Positions 26,905 through 35,365 of a DNA stretch of 64,000 nt are shown piece by piece (the stretch's first letter is position 1; the number at the start of each line of letters is the position of its first letter). Source of the DNA: Marifrigoribacter sp965178585. GTDB taxonomy: Bacteria > Bacteroidota > Bacteroidia > Flavobacteriales > Flavobacteriaceae. The notes under the pieces are model-generated. The model had not been told where the DNA came from and ran no database searches. It saw only the letters and a program-made list of their open reading frames with translations. The DNA lies in NCBI GenBank assembly GCA_965178585.1, contig OZ238267.1:2046001-2110000 (forward strand). The letters are read 5' to 3'. The translations under genes were made by a program, and so were the position numbers.

Positions 26905-27750
26905 TTAATACTGCTTAATAAAACTATGGTTTACCATAATCGAATCTAAAATACGATTTGCTTCTTGAGTGTTATTCTCATAAGAATATAATATCCAGGC
27001 CAATTGTTTTTTTGCAGGAATATTATCTGGTTGCAACTGAAGAGTTTTTAAAAGTAGCTGGTAAGCTTCCTTAAAATTATTAGTTTTACTATATAAATTA
27101 GCCAAAAGCAAATAAGATTTTACTTGTAATTCTTTACTATTTCTAGACTCTGCTATTTGCTTAGCACTATTACCATTTTTGATTGCATCAATTAAGTTTT
27201 CTTTATATTCTTCCCATATAGCAAGGCGAAATAAATAATAAATATCGCTCCTATTTTTTAATTTATTCAATATAATTATTGCTTTATCATATTCTTCCGA
27301 ATCAAAATATACATCAAATAACAAATATTCTGTTGCTCTTTTATTTGAAACTCCTTGATAGCTTTCTTCTAATATACCTTCAGCTTCATTATATCTTTGC
27401 TGAATTATAAGATTAGCTGCTAAAAGTCTAACATAATCATCTTTACTATGTGTTAAATTAACTGCTTTTCTATATAATTTTTCAGCACTTTTGATGTAAG
27501 AAAAATCTCCTGTTATTTCATACAATGAAGTATATGTTTTCGCCAATGGAACTAAATCTGCGACACCAGAAGAATCTGTCCTTAACCTTTTAGACCAAAA
27601 TTCTTTTTCAGAATTTACTAAATCTAAAGTGGGAGTATAATTAGTAAATAGAAAGGTATTATAATCTGAAACATTAGTAGTAAATGAGTTTTCTTCATTT
27701 TTACAAGAAGAAATAAATAATAGTATTACTAATGTAATATAAGGTCTCAT
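26905..27750 (-). CDS. TPR-repeat lipoprotein
   Basis: 281 residues with lipobox 'LLFISSC' (Cys about 16). The remainder is helical with TPR spacing ('EITGDFSYIKSAEKLYRKAV', 'QRYNEAEGILEESYQ', 'KTNNFKEAYQLLLKTLQLQP'). TPR arrays hold other proteins; the partner here is unknown. It lies downstream of the two DUF4331-type genes in the same direction, separated from them by 70 bp containing a hairpin, so it is probably a less-expressed third gene of their unit. Confidence 0.82.
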   Translation of the reverse strand: MRPYITLVILLFISSCKNEENSFTTNVSDYNTFLFTNYTPTLDLVNSEKEFWSKRLRTDSSGVADLVPLAKTYTSLYEITGDFSYIKSAEKLYRKAVNLTHSKDDYVRLLAANLIIQQRYNEAEGILEESYQGVSNKRATEYLLFDVYFDSEEYDKAIIILNKLKNRSDIYYLFRLAIWEEYKENLIDAIKNGNSAKQIAESRNSKELQVKSYLLLANLYSKTNNFKEAYQLLLKTLQLQPDNIPAKKQLAWILYSYENNTQEANRILDSIMVNHSFIKQY

Positions 27751-27765
27751 TATTATTTAAAATAA

Positions 27766-27795
27766 GTGAAGCTGCTCATTATTGAACAGCTTCAC
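27766..27795 (-). terminator. Hairpin between DUF4331-type gene and TPR gene (attenuator or terminator)
   Basis: GTGAAGCTG (27766-27774) and CAGCTTCAC (27787-27795) form a perfect 9-bp stem with a 12-base loop. Read leftwards it is followed by TTATTTTAAA, a broken T run, so partial termination is more likely than full termination. Confidence 0.62.
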
Positions 27796-27820
27796 AATTA
27801 AAAACATTTTATAGTTAAAT

Positions 27821-28546
27821 CTATTCTTCAAGTAGAGGGTTTTCTAAATAAGGAAAAGACAAAGTAAAATCTCTATCACCAGGTCCAACAGCATCGGTAG
27901 TTAATTGTGGTGTACCGTTATTTCCATCAAAACGTGTTCCATCTGCTCCACCAAACATCAAAGTAAAAGTAACATCCATTACATCATCTGATAAAGACCT
28001 ACCTGTAAACACTAGATTATTATTAGCATCTAAATAGGTCGTTGTTCCATTAGGTGCAACTTGCAATGCATCGTATTTAGACATAATTCCTGTAAAAGTA
28101 TTAGCATCCCAATTTAGGATGTTAGGCTCATAGTTTAAATCTTCAATTGGAATCTCTAAAGCAACTGCATAAATATCATGATAGTCTTCTAAAACCGTTT
28201 CAAATCCTTCTTGAAAAACGTCTCTATTGGATACAGTAGAAATATTATATTCATTTTTCGAAAGATCAGTAATTCCAAATAAAATATTTACTCCAGGCCT
28301 ACCCGCTATATCTTCTTGTAAAAAAGTTCCATCAAAATTTAATTCATCATCTTCACAAGGTGGACATATGCTTCCTCCACAATCGATTCCTTCTTCATCA
28401 CCGTTTTGTATACCATCTTCACATGAAATTGGGTTTAACACATTACCATTATCATCATCATCTCTACATTGTACAAACAATAAAGATGCAAACAATAACA
28501 CAAAAACTAAACTATATTTATTTGTATACATTTTATAATTTTTCAT
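27821..28546 (-). CDS. Lipoprotein encoded with a DUF4331 protein
   Basis: 241 residues. The signal peptide ends in 'LLFVQC' (lipobox, Cys about 27), followed by an Asp-rich tether (RDDDDNG). Residues 41-65 hold a Cys-rich motif with 'CEDGIQNGDEEGIDCGG' and 'CPPC', a pattern often found in secreted Bacteroidota and planctomycete proteins and likely disulfide-bonded. The C-terminal 170 residues resemble part of a DUF4331 fold ('NILFGITDLSKNEYN', 'TFTLMFGGADG'). Only 3 bp separate it from the upstream DUF4331 gene. Role unknown. Confidence 0.74.
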   Translation of the reverse strand: MKNYKMYTNKYSLVFVLLFASLLFVQCRDDDDNGNVLNPISCEDGIQNGDEEGIDCGGSICPPCEDDELNFDGTFLQEDIAGRPGVNILFGITDLSKNEYNISTVSNRDVFQEGFETVLEDYHDIYAVALEIPIEDLNYEPNILNWDANTFTGIMSKYDALQVAPNGTTTYLDANNNLVFTGRSLSDDVMDVTFTLMFGGADGTRFDGNNGTPQLTTDAVGPGDRDFTLSFPYLENPLLEE

Positions 28547-28549
28547 CGA

Positions 28550-29263
28550 TTATTGTTTTCTTTTAGCTGAAACCCAAACATTATATGCTGGTGGCAAATT
28601 ATTAATATTTCCTTGTGATTCTAACACATGGGTTGGAGCACTTCCTAACATAGAATTAGGAACTTCAACTACAATAGCCAAGGTATTTAATTCTTCAAAA
28701 AAGTCATTTGATTCAGCTGGAGGATAAAATCCATCTGGTGCAGCTTCTCCAGAAGCAATATCTATAAATCTATTAACATCAAAGTAATAAGGATCTCTTC
28801 TTGGTCCAGCGAAAAAACTCATTCCATTATCATTACTCACATAAGTTTCTGAAGTGGTAGAAATTTGTACGATACTATAAGTTGCTGAGGTTAAAACTTC
28901 ACTTTCTAATCCTGGAGTATTAGGCGCTATGGGCCCGAAAAAATACATAACACTATCTCTTTTTATTGCTTGTATTACCAGGTCTTCAATAAAATCTCCA
29001 GTGTTATCTATATTAAACTCAATTAAAACATCTTCATCAAAGCTAGCATTATCTGTAACTCCACCAGGACTTAAAATACCTTGAATAGTGGCAACAAATA
29101 CTGTATTATCGGGGTTATCACCTTCAAATGCATAAAAATCAGCTATATCTGAACTTGTACCAGCAACATTAGTAGCATCAATATGATCTGAGGACATAAA
29201 TATAAAAGAAAGCAGCAATAAGCTAATTCCTGCAAATACTGTAATTACTTTAGTTTTTTTCAT
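28550..29263 (-). CDS. DUF4331 domain protein
   Basis: 237 residues with a signal peptide (about 1-24). 'DHIDATNVAGTSSDIADFYA' is the hallmark start of DUF4331, whose members begin with a conserved 'S-S-H-x-E-A-P ... D-x-T-D-x-Y-A-F' type sequence. Middle strands 'VFVATIQGILSPGG' and 'EFNIDNTGDFIEDLVIQ' fit the same fold. It is exported, probably periplasmic. It is followed by a related lipoprotein gene and a TPR lipoprotein gene, an arrangement that suggests an envelope complex. Function of the family is not known. Confidence 0.82.
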   Translation of the reverse strand: MKKTKVITVFAGISLLLLSFIFMSSDHIDATNVAGTSSDIADFYAFEGDNPDNTVFVATIQGILSPGGVTDNASFDEDVLIEFNIDNTGDFIEDLVIQAIKRDSVMYFFGPIAPNTPGLESEVLTSATYSIVQISTTSETYVSNDNGMSFFAGPRRDPYYFDVNRFIDIASGEAAPDGFYPPAESNDFFEELNTLAIVVEVPNSMLGSAPTHVLESQGNINNLPPAYNVWVSAKRKQ

Positions 29264-29302
29264 AGTTTCGTACTTAATTTTTTTAAATTTACTCTCAATA
29301 TA

Positions 29303-29325
29303 TCAAACTTAATCATATAGTTTGA
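29303..29325. promoter_or_regulatory. Inverted repeat in divergent intergenic region
   Basis: TCAAACT (29303-29309) and AGTTTGA (29319-29325) are perfect 7-bp arms spaced by 9 bp, so the arm centres lie 16 bp apart. It sits midway between the divergent DUF4331 gene and LETM1-related gene and could be an operator for either. No regulator gene is adjacent. Confidence 0.4.
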
Positions 29326-29377
29326 GAAGTGTATATTTTAAAAAATTTAAAAATCAAAATTAATAAAATTAGTTTAT

Positions 29378-30589
29378 ATGAACCCCTCTGCATCTGGTTG
29401 GATTCCAAAATTTTTAACTATTGTTGATAAAAAACAGATTACAGAAAATATAAACAACCTTTCGCTCTATTATAACTTACTAAAAACTACTGGATTTTTA
29501 TATGGAACCTCAACCGAAGTTCTTTCAATTAAACCCTTAAGTAAGCTCAATATTACAAGGGATGAATATACTAAAATCAATCTTTTTCAGAGCTTACTTT
29601 TTACCTTTTTTATTAATAATCCTAATGCAGATAGCAACGAGGCAATTGCCAATATTATTGCATTCTACAAGGAATTAGATAAAGGAAAAACAAGTTTTCT
29701 TTACAAATTTTCTATTTCAAAAAACCCAACAGATAATTTAGAACACATTTTAGCGGCTAGATTGCAAGAAACAAATAGTATTTTTACTAAAAGTTCAAAT
29801 AATATATTTACCTATACATTACTCTTTTTAGATATTCTCACCTATCGAAAATTTTTAAATTCTACTGAAGATTGCAAACAATATATACAAGAATTTGAAA
29901 GTGATTTAATTAATTTTTCTTTTTTAGCTCTGAAATCAAAAAAAGAAAAAAACAAAGCAGATCTTCAAATTATTGAACAAATAGAATCTTCAACTGCTTA
30001 TCTAACAATAAAAAACCAACAAAATCATTTTTTTAATTTAGATTCAATTAATCTCTCTAATTACGATGAAATCGAGAAGAGGTTTATATTAAACATTTGT
30101 TTTCTTGCAGTATGGAATGATAAAGTATTGGATACTTCAGAAATGTCATTCCTAAAAGATTTAGTTAAAACACTACAATTACCTGAAGCATTAATTGAAG
30201 AAAACATAGATATTATTACAGAGTTTTCAAAAAAACATTCAAAATCTATAAAACTTTTTGAACATAACAATCCTTTAAATCAACTTTACAAACAATCTTC
30301 CGCTACCGTAAAACTACTGATTAAGCGTAATAAAAACAGATTGATTAAAGAATTAGAAGAAAGTGGGGAATTAGTCAAACTACTAGGACAATCTACACTT
30401 AGAGAGCTTTCTACAGACGAAAAAGATAAAGTTAAAGAACAATTATTAGATATCTGTAAAACGGTTCCCTCACTTACTATTTTTTTAATTCCTGGGGGTA
30501 GTTTACTACTTCCCCTTTTAGTAAAATATATCCCTAGTCTATTACCTTCTGCTTTTAATGAAAATAAAATTGACACAAAAAATAAATAA
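29378..30589 (+). CDS. LETM1-related protein
   Basis: 403 residues, no signal peptide. The middle is helical and charged; residues about 330-395 contain the LETM1-like segment, 'ELSTDEKDKVKEQLLDICKT' followed by 'VPSLTIFLIPGGSLLLPLLV' and 'KYIPSLLPSAF', in which a single hydrophobic helix carries the conserved Pro-Gly-Gly and Leu-Pro motifs. Such proteins in flavobacteria have been named LETM1-related biofilm-associated. Whether this one moves cations as mitochondrial LETM1 does is unknown. It is divergent from the DUF4331 unit. Confidence 0.8.
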   Translation: MNPSASGWIPKFLTIVDKKQITENINNLSLYYNLLKTTGFLYGTSTEVLSIKPLSKLNITRDEYTKINLFQSLLFTFFINNPNADSNEAIANIIAFYKELDKGKTSFLYKFSISKNPTDNLEHILAARLQETNSIFTKSSNNIFTYTLLFLDILTYRKFLNSTEDCKQYIQEFESDLINFSFLALKSKKEKNKADLQIIEQIESSTAYLTIKNQQNHFFNLDSINLSNYDEIEKRFILNICFLAVWNDKVLDTSEMSFLKDLVKTLQLPEALIEENIDIITEFSKKHSKSIKLFEHNNPLNQLYKQSSATVKLLIKRNKNRLIKELEESGELVKLLGQSTLRELSTDEKDKVKEQLLDICKTVPSLTIFLIPGGSLLLPLLVKYIPSLLPSAFNENKIDTKNK

Positions 30590-30632
30590 ACCGCAATTCT
30601 GTCTTTATCATTTAAGTTTAGCAAAAATGTTA

Positions 30633-30640
30633 TAATTTTG
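30633..30640 (+). promoter_or_regulatory. -7 element TAATTTTG of the di-haem peroxidase gene
   Basis: TAATTTTG matches TAnnTTTG, 36 bp before the ATG at 30677. A small hairpin, GTGGT-TTT-ACCAC (30647-30659), follows in the presumed 5' leader. No TTG stands at the expected -33 position. Confidence 0.5.
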
Positions 30641-30676
30641 TAATTAGTGGTTTTACCACCAAATATCATAATCAAA

Positions 30677-31876
30677 ATGAAATTATTTAAGTTTCTTTCT
30701 GTACTTTTTTTAATATCAACATTAATTTCTTGCGCTAATGATGACCAAGTAATTGAAGGTTATAGTGATATTTATAATTTACCTAATATTCCTTTCAATT
30801 ATAGTAATCCTGATTTTCCATATACATTTACACCTTACGTGTTAGGTTTTGATAATACCCCAACGGACAACCCCATAACAGATGATGGTGTTACTTTGGG
30901 TAGGGTTTTATTTTACGATTTAAACATGTCTGCAAATAATACAAAATCTTGTGCTAGTTGTCATATTCAAGAGTTAGGATTTTCTGATGATGCCATAAAA
31001 AGTGAAGGATTTGAAGGCGGTCATACGTTCAGAAACTCCATGGGGTTTGCAAATGCCGGTTTTTATGTTGATGAAAATTTCTTTTGGGATCATAGAGCAG
31101 AAACGCTAGAAGATCAGGTTTTAATGCCAATTCAAGATGAAGTAGAAATGGGAATGACATTAAACGAATTAGTAGATAAAATTGATGCATTAGAATATTA
31201 CAATCCCTTATTTGAAAATGCTTTTGGTAGTACTCAAGTTACGACCGATAAAATTTCAAAAGCCTTATCTCAATTTATAAGATCCATCTATTCTTTTAAT
31301 ACAAAATACGATAAAGGAATAGAAATTACGAATGATATTTTTGTAGATTTTCCAAATTTTACTGCAGAAGAAAATTTAGGGAAAGATATTTTTAATGGCA
31401 AGCTTACCCCAGATGCTATAGGTACATGTATCACTTGTCATATGCCAAATAATGTTCCTTTACATTTTGATCAACCTGTACCGGAAAATGTAAATCAGGT
31501 AATTTTTAGTGGAGCAGAGCCAGACAATGTGGGATTAGACATTGACATCAATGTTGAAGACAATGGAGTTGGTGCCGTTATAGGTGTACCATCACTTTTC
31601 GGTCATTTTAAAACTCCTTCGCTAAGAAATATAGAGCTTACTGGGCCATATATGCATGATGGCAGATTAGAAACATTAGAAGATGTTGTAGAGCATTACA
31701 GTACAGAAGTTTTGGCCCACCCTTATCTTTCTGCACATATGAAAAATGGAGAAGGTGAACCTAGACATTTAGATTTAACTCCAGAAGAATCTGCTGCTCT
31801 TGTAGCTTTTCTAAAAACATTAACCGATAATGAATTGATTAATGATGAAAAGTTTTCTAATCCGTTTGTGGATTAA
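30677..31876 (+). CDS. Di-haem cytochrome c peroxidase family lipoprotein (CcpA/MauG type)
   Basis: 399 residues from the ATG at 30677; this start is chosen over the upstream one at 30647 because it puts the signal peptide first. Lipobox 'STLISC' (Cys19). Two haem c sites are visible: Cys92-x-x-Cys95-His96 ('SCASCHIQELGFSDD') and a second CxxCH in 'GTCITCHMPNN' near 255. 'TPSLRNIELTGPYMHDGRL' near 320 is the family's conserved C-terminal segment. The enzyme reduces hydrogen peroxide with electrons from cytochromes or, as in MauG relatives, modifies a protein. It is exported and anchored to a membrane. Confidence 0.9.
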   Translation: MKLFKFLSVLFLISTLISCANDDQVIEGYSDIYNLPNIPFNYSNPDFPYTFTPYVLGFDNTPTDNPITDDGVTLGRVLFYDLNMSANNTKSCASCHIQELGFSDDAIKSEGFEGGHTFRNSMGFANAGFYVDENFFWDHRAETLEDQVLMPIQDEVEMGMTLNELVDKIDALEYYNPLFENAFGSTQVTTDKISKALSQFIRSIYSFNTKYDKGIEITNDIFVDFPNFTAEENLGKDIFNGKLTPDAIGTCITCHMPNNVPLHFDQPVPENVNQVIFSGAEPDNVGLDIDINVEDNGVGAVIGVPSLFGHFKTPSLRNIELTGPYMHDGRLETLEDVVEHYSTEVLAHPYLSAHMKNGEGEPRHLDLTPEESAALVAFLKTLTDNELINDEKFSNPFVD

Positions 31877-31898
31877 ATTTTAAATCCTTTTAAAATTT
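31875..31898 (+). terminator. AT-only hairpin after peroxidase gene
   Basis: AAATTTTAAA (31875-31884) pairs with TTTAAAATTT (31889-31898) around a four-base loop. There is no GC pair and no clean T run, so termination would be weak. Confidence 0.3.
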
Positions 31899-31967
31899 AC
31901 CTCCTTTTTAAGCGTATTCAGGTTTTATTATATTTACAATCCCTATTGTTAATTGGATTTTTTACTT

Positions 31968-32603
31968 ATGAATAAAAACAGTCCTAAAGAAATGTTCAAT
32001 AATTATGCTTTAAAATATCAAGATAAATTCATGGATTTTGATTTATATCACGATACCTTCGATTTTTTATGTAATGCTATTGAAATAAACAATGCAAAAA
32101 TCTTAGAAATTGGATGTGGTCCTGGAAATATTACCAAATACCTTGCTAGCAAAAGGCCTGATTTTAAAATTCAAGGAATAGATATCGCCCCAAAAATGAT
32201 AGCATTGGCAAAAAAAAACCTTCCTTCAGCTGAATTTAAAATCATGGATTGTAAAAATATTCTATCATTGAATTCAAAATTTAATGCCATTATTTGTGGC
32301 TTTACACTCCCTTATTTAAATAAAGAAGAGGTATTAAAACTAATACAGGATATCTCTAAATTAATAAATGATAATGGTATTTTATATATCAGTACGATGG
32401 AAGATGATTATGAAAAGTCAAAATATATCAGTTCGAGTATAGATAAAGATTCTGGTTTATTTACTTATTATCATCAAGAGTATTTTTTAACTAATGAACT
32501 AGAAAAAAACGGGTTTAATATAATTAAAACTCAGCATAAAGATTATCCAGAACCAAAGGACGATTCTAAAGATTTGATAATAATTGCTAAAAAACTAGCC
32601 TAA
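31968..32603 (+). CDS. Class I SAM-dependent methyltransferase
   Basis: 211 residues from ATG at 31968 (an in-frame TTG at 31953 is less likely). Motif I of the methyltransferase fold is 'ILEIGCGPGNITKYL' (about 49-63), the acidic end of strand 2 is 'IQGIDIAPKMI' and motif II is 'FNAIICGFTLPYL'. No substrate can be read from the sequence; it resembles the broad Methyltransf_25/31 group acting on small molecules. The last nine bases overlap the end of the convergent response regulator gene. Confidence 0.84.
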   Translation: MNKNSPKEMFNNYALKYQDKFMDFDLYHDTFDFLCNAIEINNAKILEIGCGPGNITKYLASKRPDFKIQGIDIAPKMIALAKKNLPSAEFKIMDCKNILSLNSKFNAIICGFTLPYLNKEEVLKLIQDISKLINDNGILYISTMEDDYEKSKYISSSIDKDSGLFTYYHQEYFLTNELEKNGFNIIKTQHKDYPEPKDDSKDLIIIAKKLA

Positions 32604-33350
32604 CCATAATTTAAAATCCTTTACACGCTCTCGAGCTACAATAACCTCTTGATTTAAACCTCCATTTAATTTTAACTCTAATCGAGAATTGGTATATGAA
32701 ATTATATCTTTTATGGCGTTTATGTTGATATAGAATTTTCTATTAATTCTAAAAAACACCTTGGGAGACAACTCACTTTCTAATTGCTCCAGTGTTAAAT
32801 CTAATAAATAGTCTCTCCCATTTGTTGTATGTGCATATGTCCCTTTATTTTCTGAATAAAAACATTCTATTTCATCTACAGGAATCATTTTAATATGCTG
32901 ACCAATTTTAGTTGTAAAACGCTTTTTATATTCTCGTTCAATAGGATTAGAAAGTAGTTTCTTTATATCCTCAAAATCAAACTGGACATTTTTGGATGGA
33001 GCCTTTATATCCTGATATTTATCTACAGCAATTTGTAATTCATTTTCATCTATAGGTTTTAACAAATAGTCAATACTGTTTAATTTAAATGCCTGCAGTG
33101 CATATTCATCAAAAGCAGTAGTAAAAATAATAGCACTTTTAATTTTTACAGCATCAAATATTTCGAATGACAGTCCATCGCTTAATTGTATGTCTAAAAA
33201 AATTAATTCAGGATGCTCATTATTATTGAACCAATCTAAAGATTCTTCAACACTATGAAGCATGGTATTTACCATAACTCCTTTTTTTTCTAGCATCCTT
33301 TGCAATCTTCTTGCTGAAGGTTTTTCGTCTTCTATAATTAATACATTCAT
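32595..33350 (-). CDS. LytTR-family response regulator
   Basis: 251 residues. Receiver domain 1-125 with acidic pocket Glu7-Asp8, phospho-acceptor Asp53 ('LIFLDIQLSDG'), conserved Thr in 'IIFTTAFDEYAL' and Lys in 'DYLLKPID'. The LytTR DNA-binding domain occupies about 145-250 ('IKMIPVDEIECFYSENKGTY', 'FFRINRKFYININAIKDI'). It is the output of the two-component system whose sensor kinase is encoded at 34019-35365, with two small 2TM genes between. Target genes are not evident, though autoregulation is usual. Confidence 0.92.
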   Translation of the reverse strand: MNVLIIEDEKPSARRLQRMLEKKGVMVNTMLHSVEESLDWFNNNEHPELIFLDIQLSDGLSFEIFDAVKIKSAIIFTTAFDEYALQAFKLNSIDYLLKPIDENELQIAVDKYQDIKAPSKNVQFDFEDIKKLLSNPIEREYKKRFTTKIGQHIKMIPVDEIECFYSENKGTYAHTTNGRDYLLDLTLEQLESELSPKVFFRINRKFYININAIKDIISYTNSRLELKLNGGLNQEVIVARERVKDFKLWLG

Positions 33351-33373
33351 AATAAAAATGCTATTTCGTTTTA

Positions 33374-33703
33374 CTAATAATTTTGCCTTCTTTTTATATC
33401 CTCTTCTTCTTTATCCATATACTCTTTAATCTTTTTGTCTTCCCAATTCTTTAAAAATGTAAAATTATCTTTAAAAACAGAAATCCAATGGAAAAACAAT
33501 CCTATACCCCAGAAAAAAGGAGTTGTAAACATAGGCCATGTTGGGATTTTAATATCTGAAAAACCACTTTGAAACACACCCAAATTTATAATAATTAAGG
33601 CTAAATTAATTACAATATATACGGTAAGATGCGTATAGAAGTCTTTTTCTTCTTTTACTTTCTTTTTTGCTTTTTTATATTTTATTTCATCTAAATTTTT
33701 CAT
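33374..33703 (-). CDS. 2TM domain protein (second copy)
   Basis: 109 residues from ATG at 33703 (an alternative start at 33718 would overlap the gene upstream). A charged helix 'IKYKKAKKKVKEEKDFY' is followed by two membrane helices (about 22-42 and 55-75) and the tail 'FLKNWEDKKIKEYMDKEEED'. That layout, charged helix, two membrane spans, W-E-x-K-K-I-K-x-x-M, is the 2TM domain found with LytS-type kinases in Bacteroidota. It probably modulates the sensor kinase in the inner membrane. It lies between the first 2TM gene and the regulator gene. Confidence 0.8.
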   Translation of the reverse strand: MKNLDEIKYKKAKKKVKEEKDFYTHLTVYIVINLALIIINLGVFQSGFSDIKIPTWPMFTTPFFWGIGLFFHWISVFKDNFTFLKNWEDKKIKEYMDKEEEDIKRRQNY

Positions 33704-33708
33704 AATAA

Positions 33709-34017
33709 TTAACTCCATTGATTTGTATTTTTATCTTCTTCATTCATATACTCCTTAATTTTTCGATCTTCCCAATCCTTATTCATATAAGGCAACCAAT
33801 TAAAAGCCTTAAAAGCGTGAATTACTATCCCTATTCCCCAACCAAATGCAGCCCATAAAAACCAAGGGTATCTCCATTCGTTTGTATAAAAATTTAGCGC
33901 TGCCAAAAATATTATAAAAAAGATATAGGACAATAAGTTAGAATAAAACTTCTTAATACCAGCTACACGTTCTTTAGCTCGCAAATATTTGTTTTCATTG
34001 TTAAAATTATCCATCAT
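33709..34017 (-). CDS. 2TM domain protein (first copy)
   Basis: 102 residues, same plan as its neighbour: 'YLRAKERVAGIKKFYSNLL' helix, two spans (about 29-47 and 54-72) and 'KDWEDRKIKEYMNEED' tail. It begins one base after the kinase gene ends and is in the same operon. The conserved tail closely matches the end of the kinase itself (KDWEERKIKQFMEED), so kinase and small proteins share a homologous module and may form hetero-oligomers. Confidence 0.82.
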   Translation of the reverse strand: MMDNFNNENKYLRAKERVAGIKKFYSNLLSYIFFIIFLAALNFYTNEWRYPWFLWAAFGWGIGIVIHAFKAFNWLPYMNKDWEDRKIKEYMNEEDKNTNQWS

Positions 34018-34018
34018 A

Positions 34019-35365
34019 TTATTTTTTATAATTAGTAGTATTATCCTCTTCCATAAACTGTTTTATCTTTCGCTCTTCCCAGTCTTTTCCTAATAAAGGG
34101 TTGTAATTAAAAGTTTCCATTGCATGTCCTGCAACACCAAATCCCCAGCCTACTATTGGAAAAATTGCCCAGGGAAATCCAGTAGATCTGTAATTAAGAA
34201 AAATAAAAACCGGCATCATTATTAAATAAATCGCAAAGTGAACATAGAAGCCTTTTAACTTTTCTACATGCTCTTTTGCACGTTCGTATTTTAGTTCGTT
34301 TAAATAAATATTTTGTGTTTCCATAATTGTATTTTGTTTTGTTAATAATGGAATAGCTACTGTAAAATTGCTATCGTCATTCTTTATTAATACGGGTCTA
34401 TTCGTTAATATTTGATAGCGTTGCTTAATATTCTGAAGTCCAACCCCAGTACTTGGGTTTACTACTTTTTTTGTTTGAATATTATTCTCAATTAATAAGT
34501 TCCCATCCTTTTCGCTAATCGTAATAAAAAGTTTTTTTGTAGGTGTTACTATATTGTGTTTTACTGCATTTTCTAATAACAACTGAAGAGATAATGGAAC
34601 AACTTTAGCTTCAGGGTTGCTTAATCTTTCAGAAATTGAAAACTCAATACTATCCTCAAAGCGCATTTTTATTAATGACATATATAATTTAGCAAATCTC
34701 AACTCTTCTTCAACAGAAACTAAATCCTTATTTTTTTGCTCAAGTACGTATCTGTAAACTTTTGAAAGTGCAGTTGTAAACTTAGTTGCTGCTTCTGGGT
34801 TTTCTTCTATTAAACTTGTTAATACATTTAGACTATTAAATAAAAAGTGAGGATCTAATTGATTTTTTAAAGCATCGAATTTTGCTGAAGCAGTACCTGC
34901 AATTATTTTTTGTTCTTTTACTTTATGTTCTTGTTTGTGTCTGTAATAGAAAACAGATAATATCACATAACTCACAACTAAAGAAATAATTAACACTACA
35001 TAATAATCTTGTGGTGTCTCTTCTGAAATAAATTGTGATAAGTTTAATTTACCAAAAATCACTTCGTGTATAATTCGAATAAAAAATACTGATATGGCAG
35101 TGATTCCTAAAACTCCAACACTAAGAACAACAATAGTTTTTAATGTAAAAAAAGTTAGTTTAAACCGTTTGAATATATACCTAAAAAAGTAACCATTTGC
35201 CAAATATAATACCACTGCATATAATTGGTTGTAAGCAAAAAGGGTCAACAATTGTTTTGTATTGGAATATTCAAGACCGTTTGAGTAACGAATCAATCCT
35301 ATTATAATAAAAACGACTATTCCCAATAAAAATGCCTTCCCAAATTCTTTTATAAAACCTACCAT
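34019..35365 (-). CDS. LytS-type sensor histidine kinase fused to a C-terminal 2TM domain
   Basis: 448 residues. Four hydrophobic spans (about 11-25, 40-60, 75-95, 122-140) precede the HisKA_7-like core: phospho-acceptor His173 in 'LDPHFLFNSLNVL', then an ATPase domain with N-box 'LLLENAVKHN' and 'STGVGLQNIKQRY'. The kinase core ends near residue 342. From Met348 a full 2TM domain follows ('YLNELKYERAKEHVEKLKGFY', two spans, 'KDWEERKIKQFMEED'). The kinase controls the LytTR regulator at 32595-33350. The signal sensed is unknown; membrane or cell-wall state is plausible by family analogy. Confidence 0.9.
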   Translation of the reverse strand: MVGFIKEFGKAFLLGIVVFIIIGLIRYSNGLEYSNTKQLLTLFAYNQLYAVVLYLANGYFFRYIFKRFKLTFFTLKTIVVLSVGVLGITAISVFFIRIIHEVIFGKLNLSQFISEETPQDYYVVLIISLVVSYVILSVFYYRHKQEHKVKEQKIIAGTASAKFDALKNQLDPHFLFNSLNVLTSLIEENPEAATKFTTALSKVYRYVLEQKNKDLVSVEEELRFAKLYMSLIKMRFEDSIEFSISERLSNPEAKVVPLSLQLLLENAVKHNIVTPTKKLFITISEKDGNLLIENNIQTKKVVNPSTGVGLQNIKQRYQILTNRPVLIKNDDSNFTVAIPLLTKQNTIMETQNIYLNELKYERAKEHVEKLKGFYVHFAIYLIMMPVFIFLNYRSTGFPWAIFPIVGWGFGVAGHAMETFNYNPLLGKDWEERKIKQFMEEDNTTNYKK

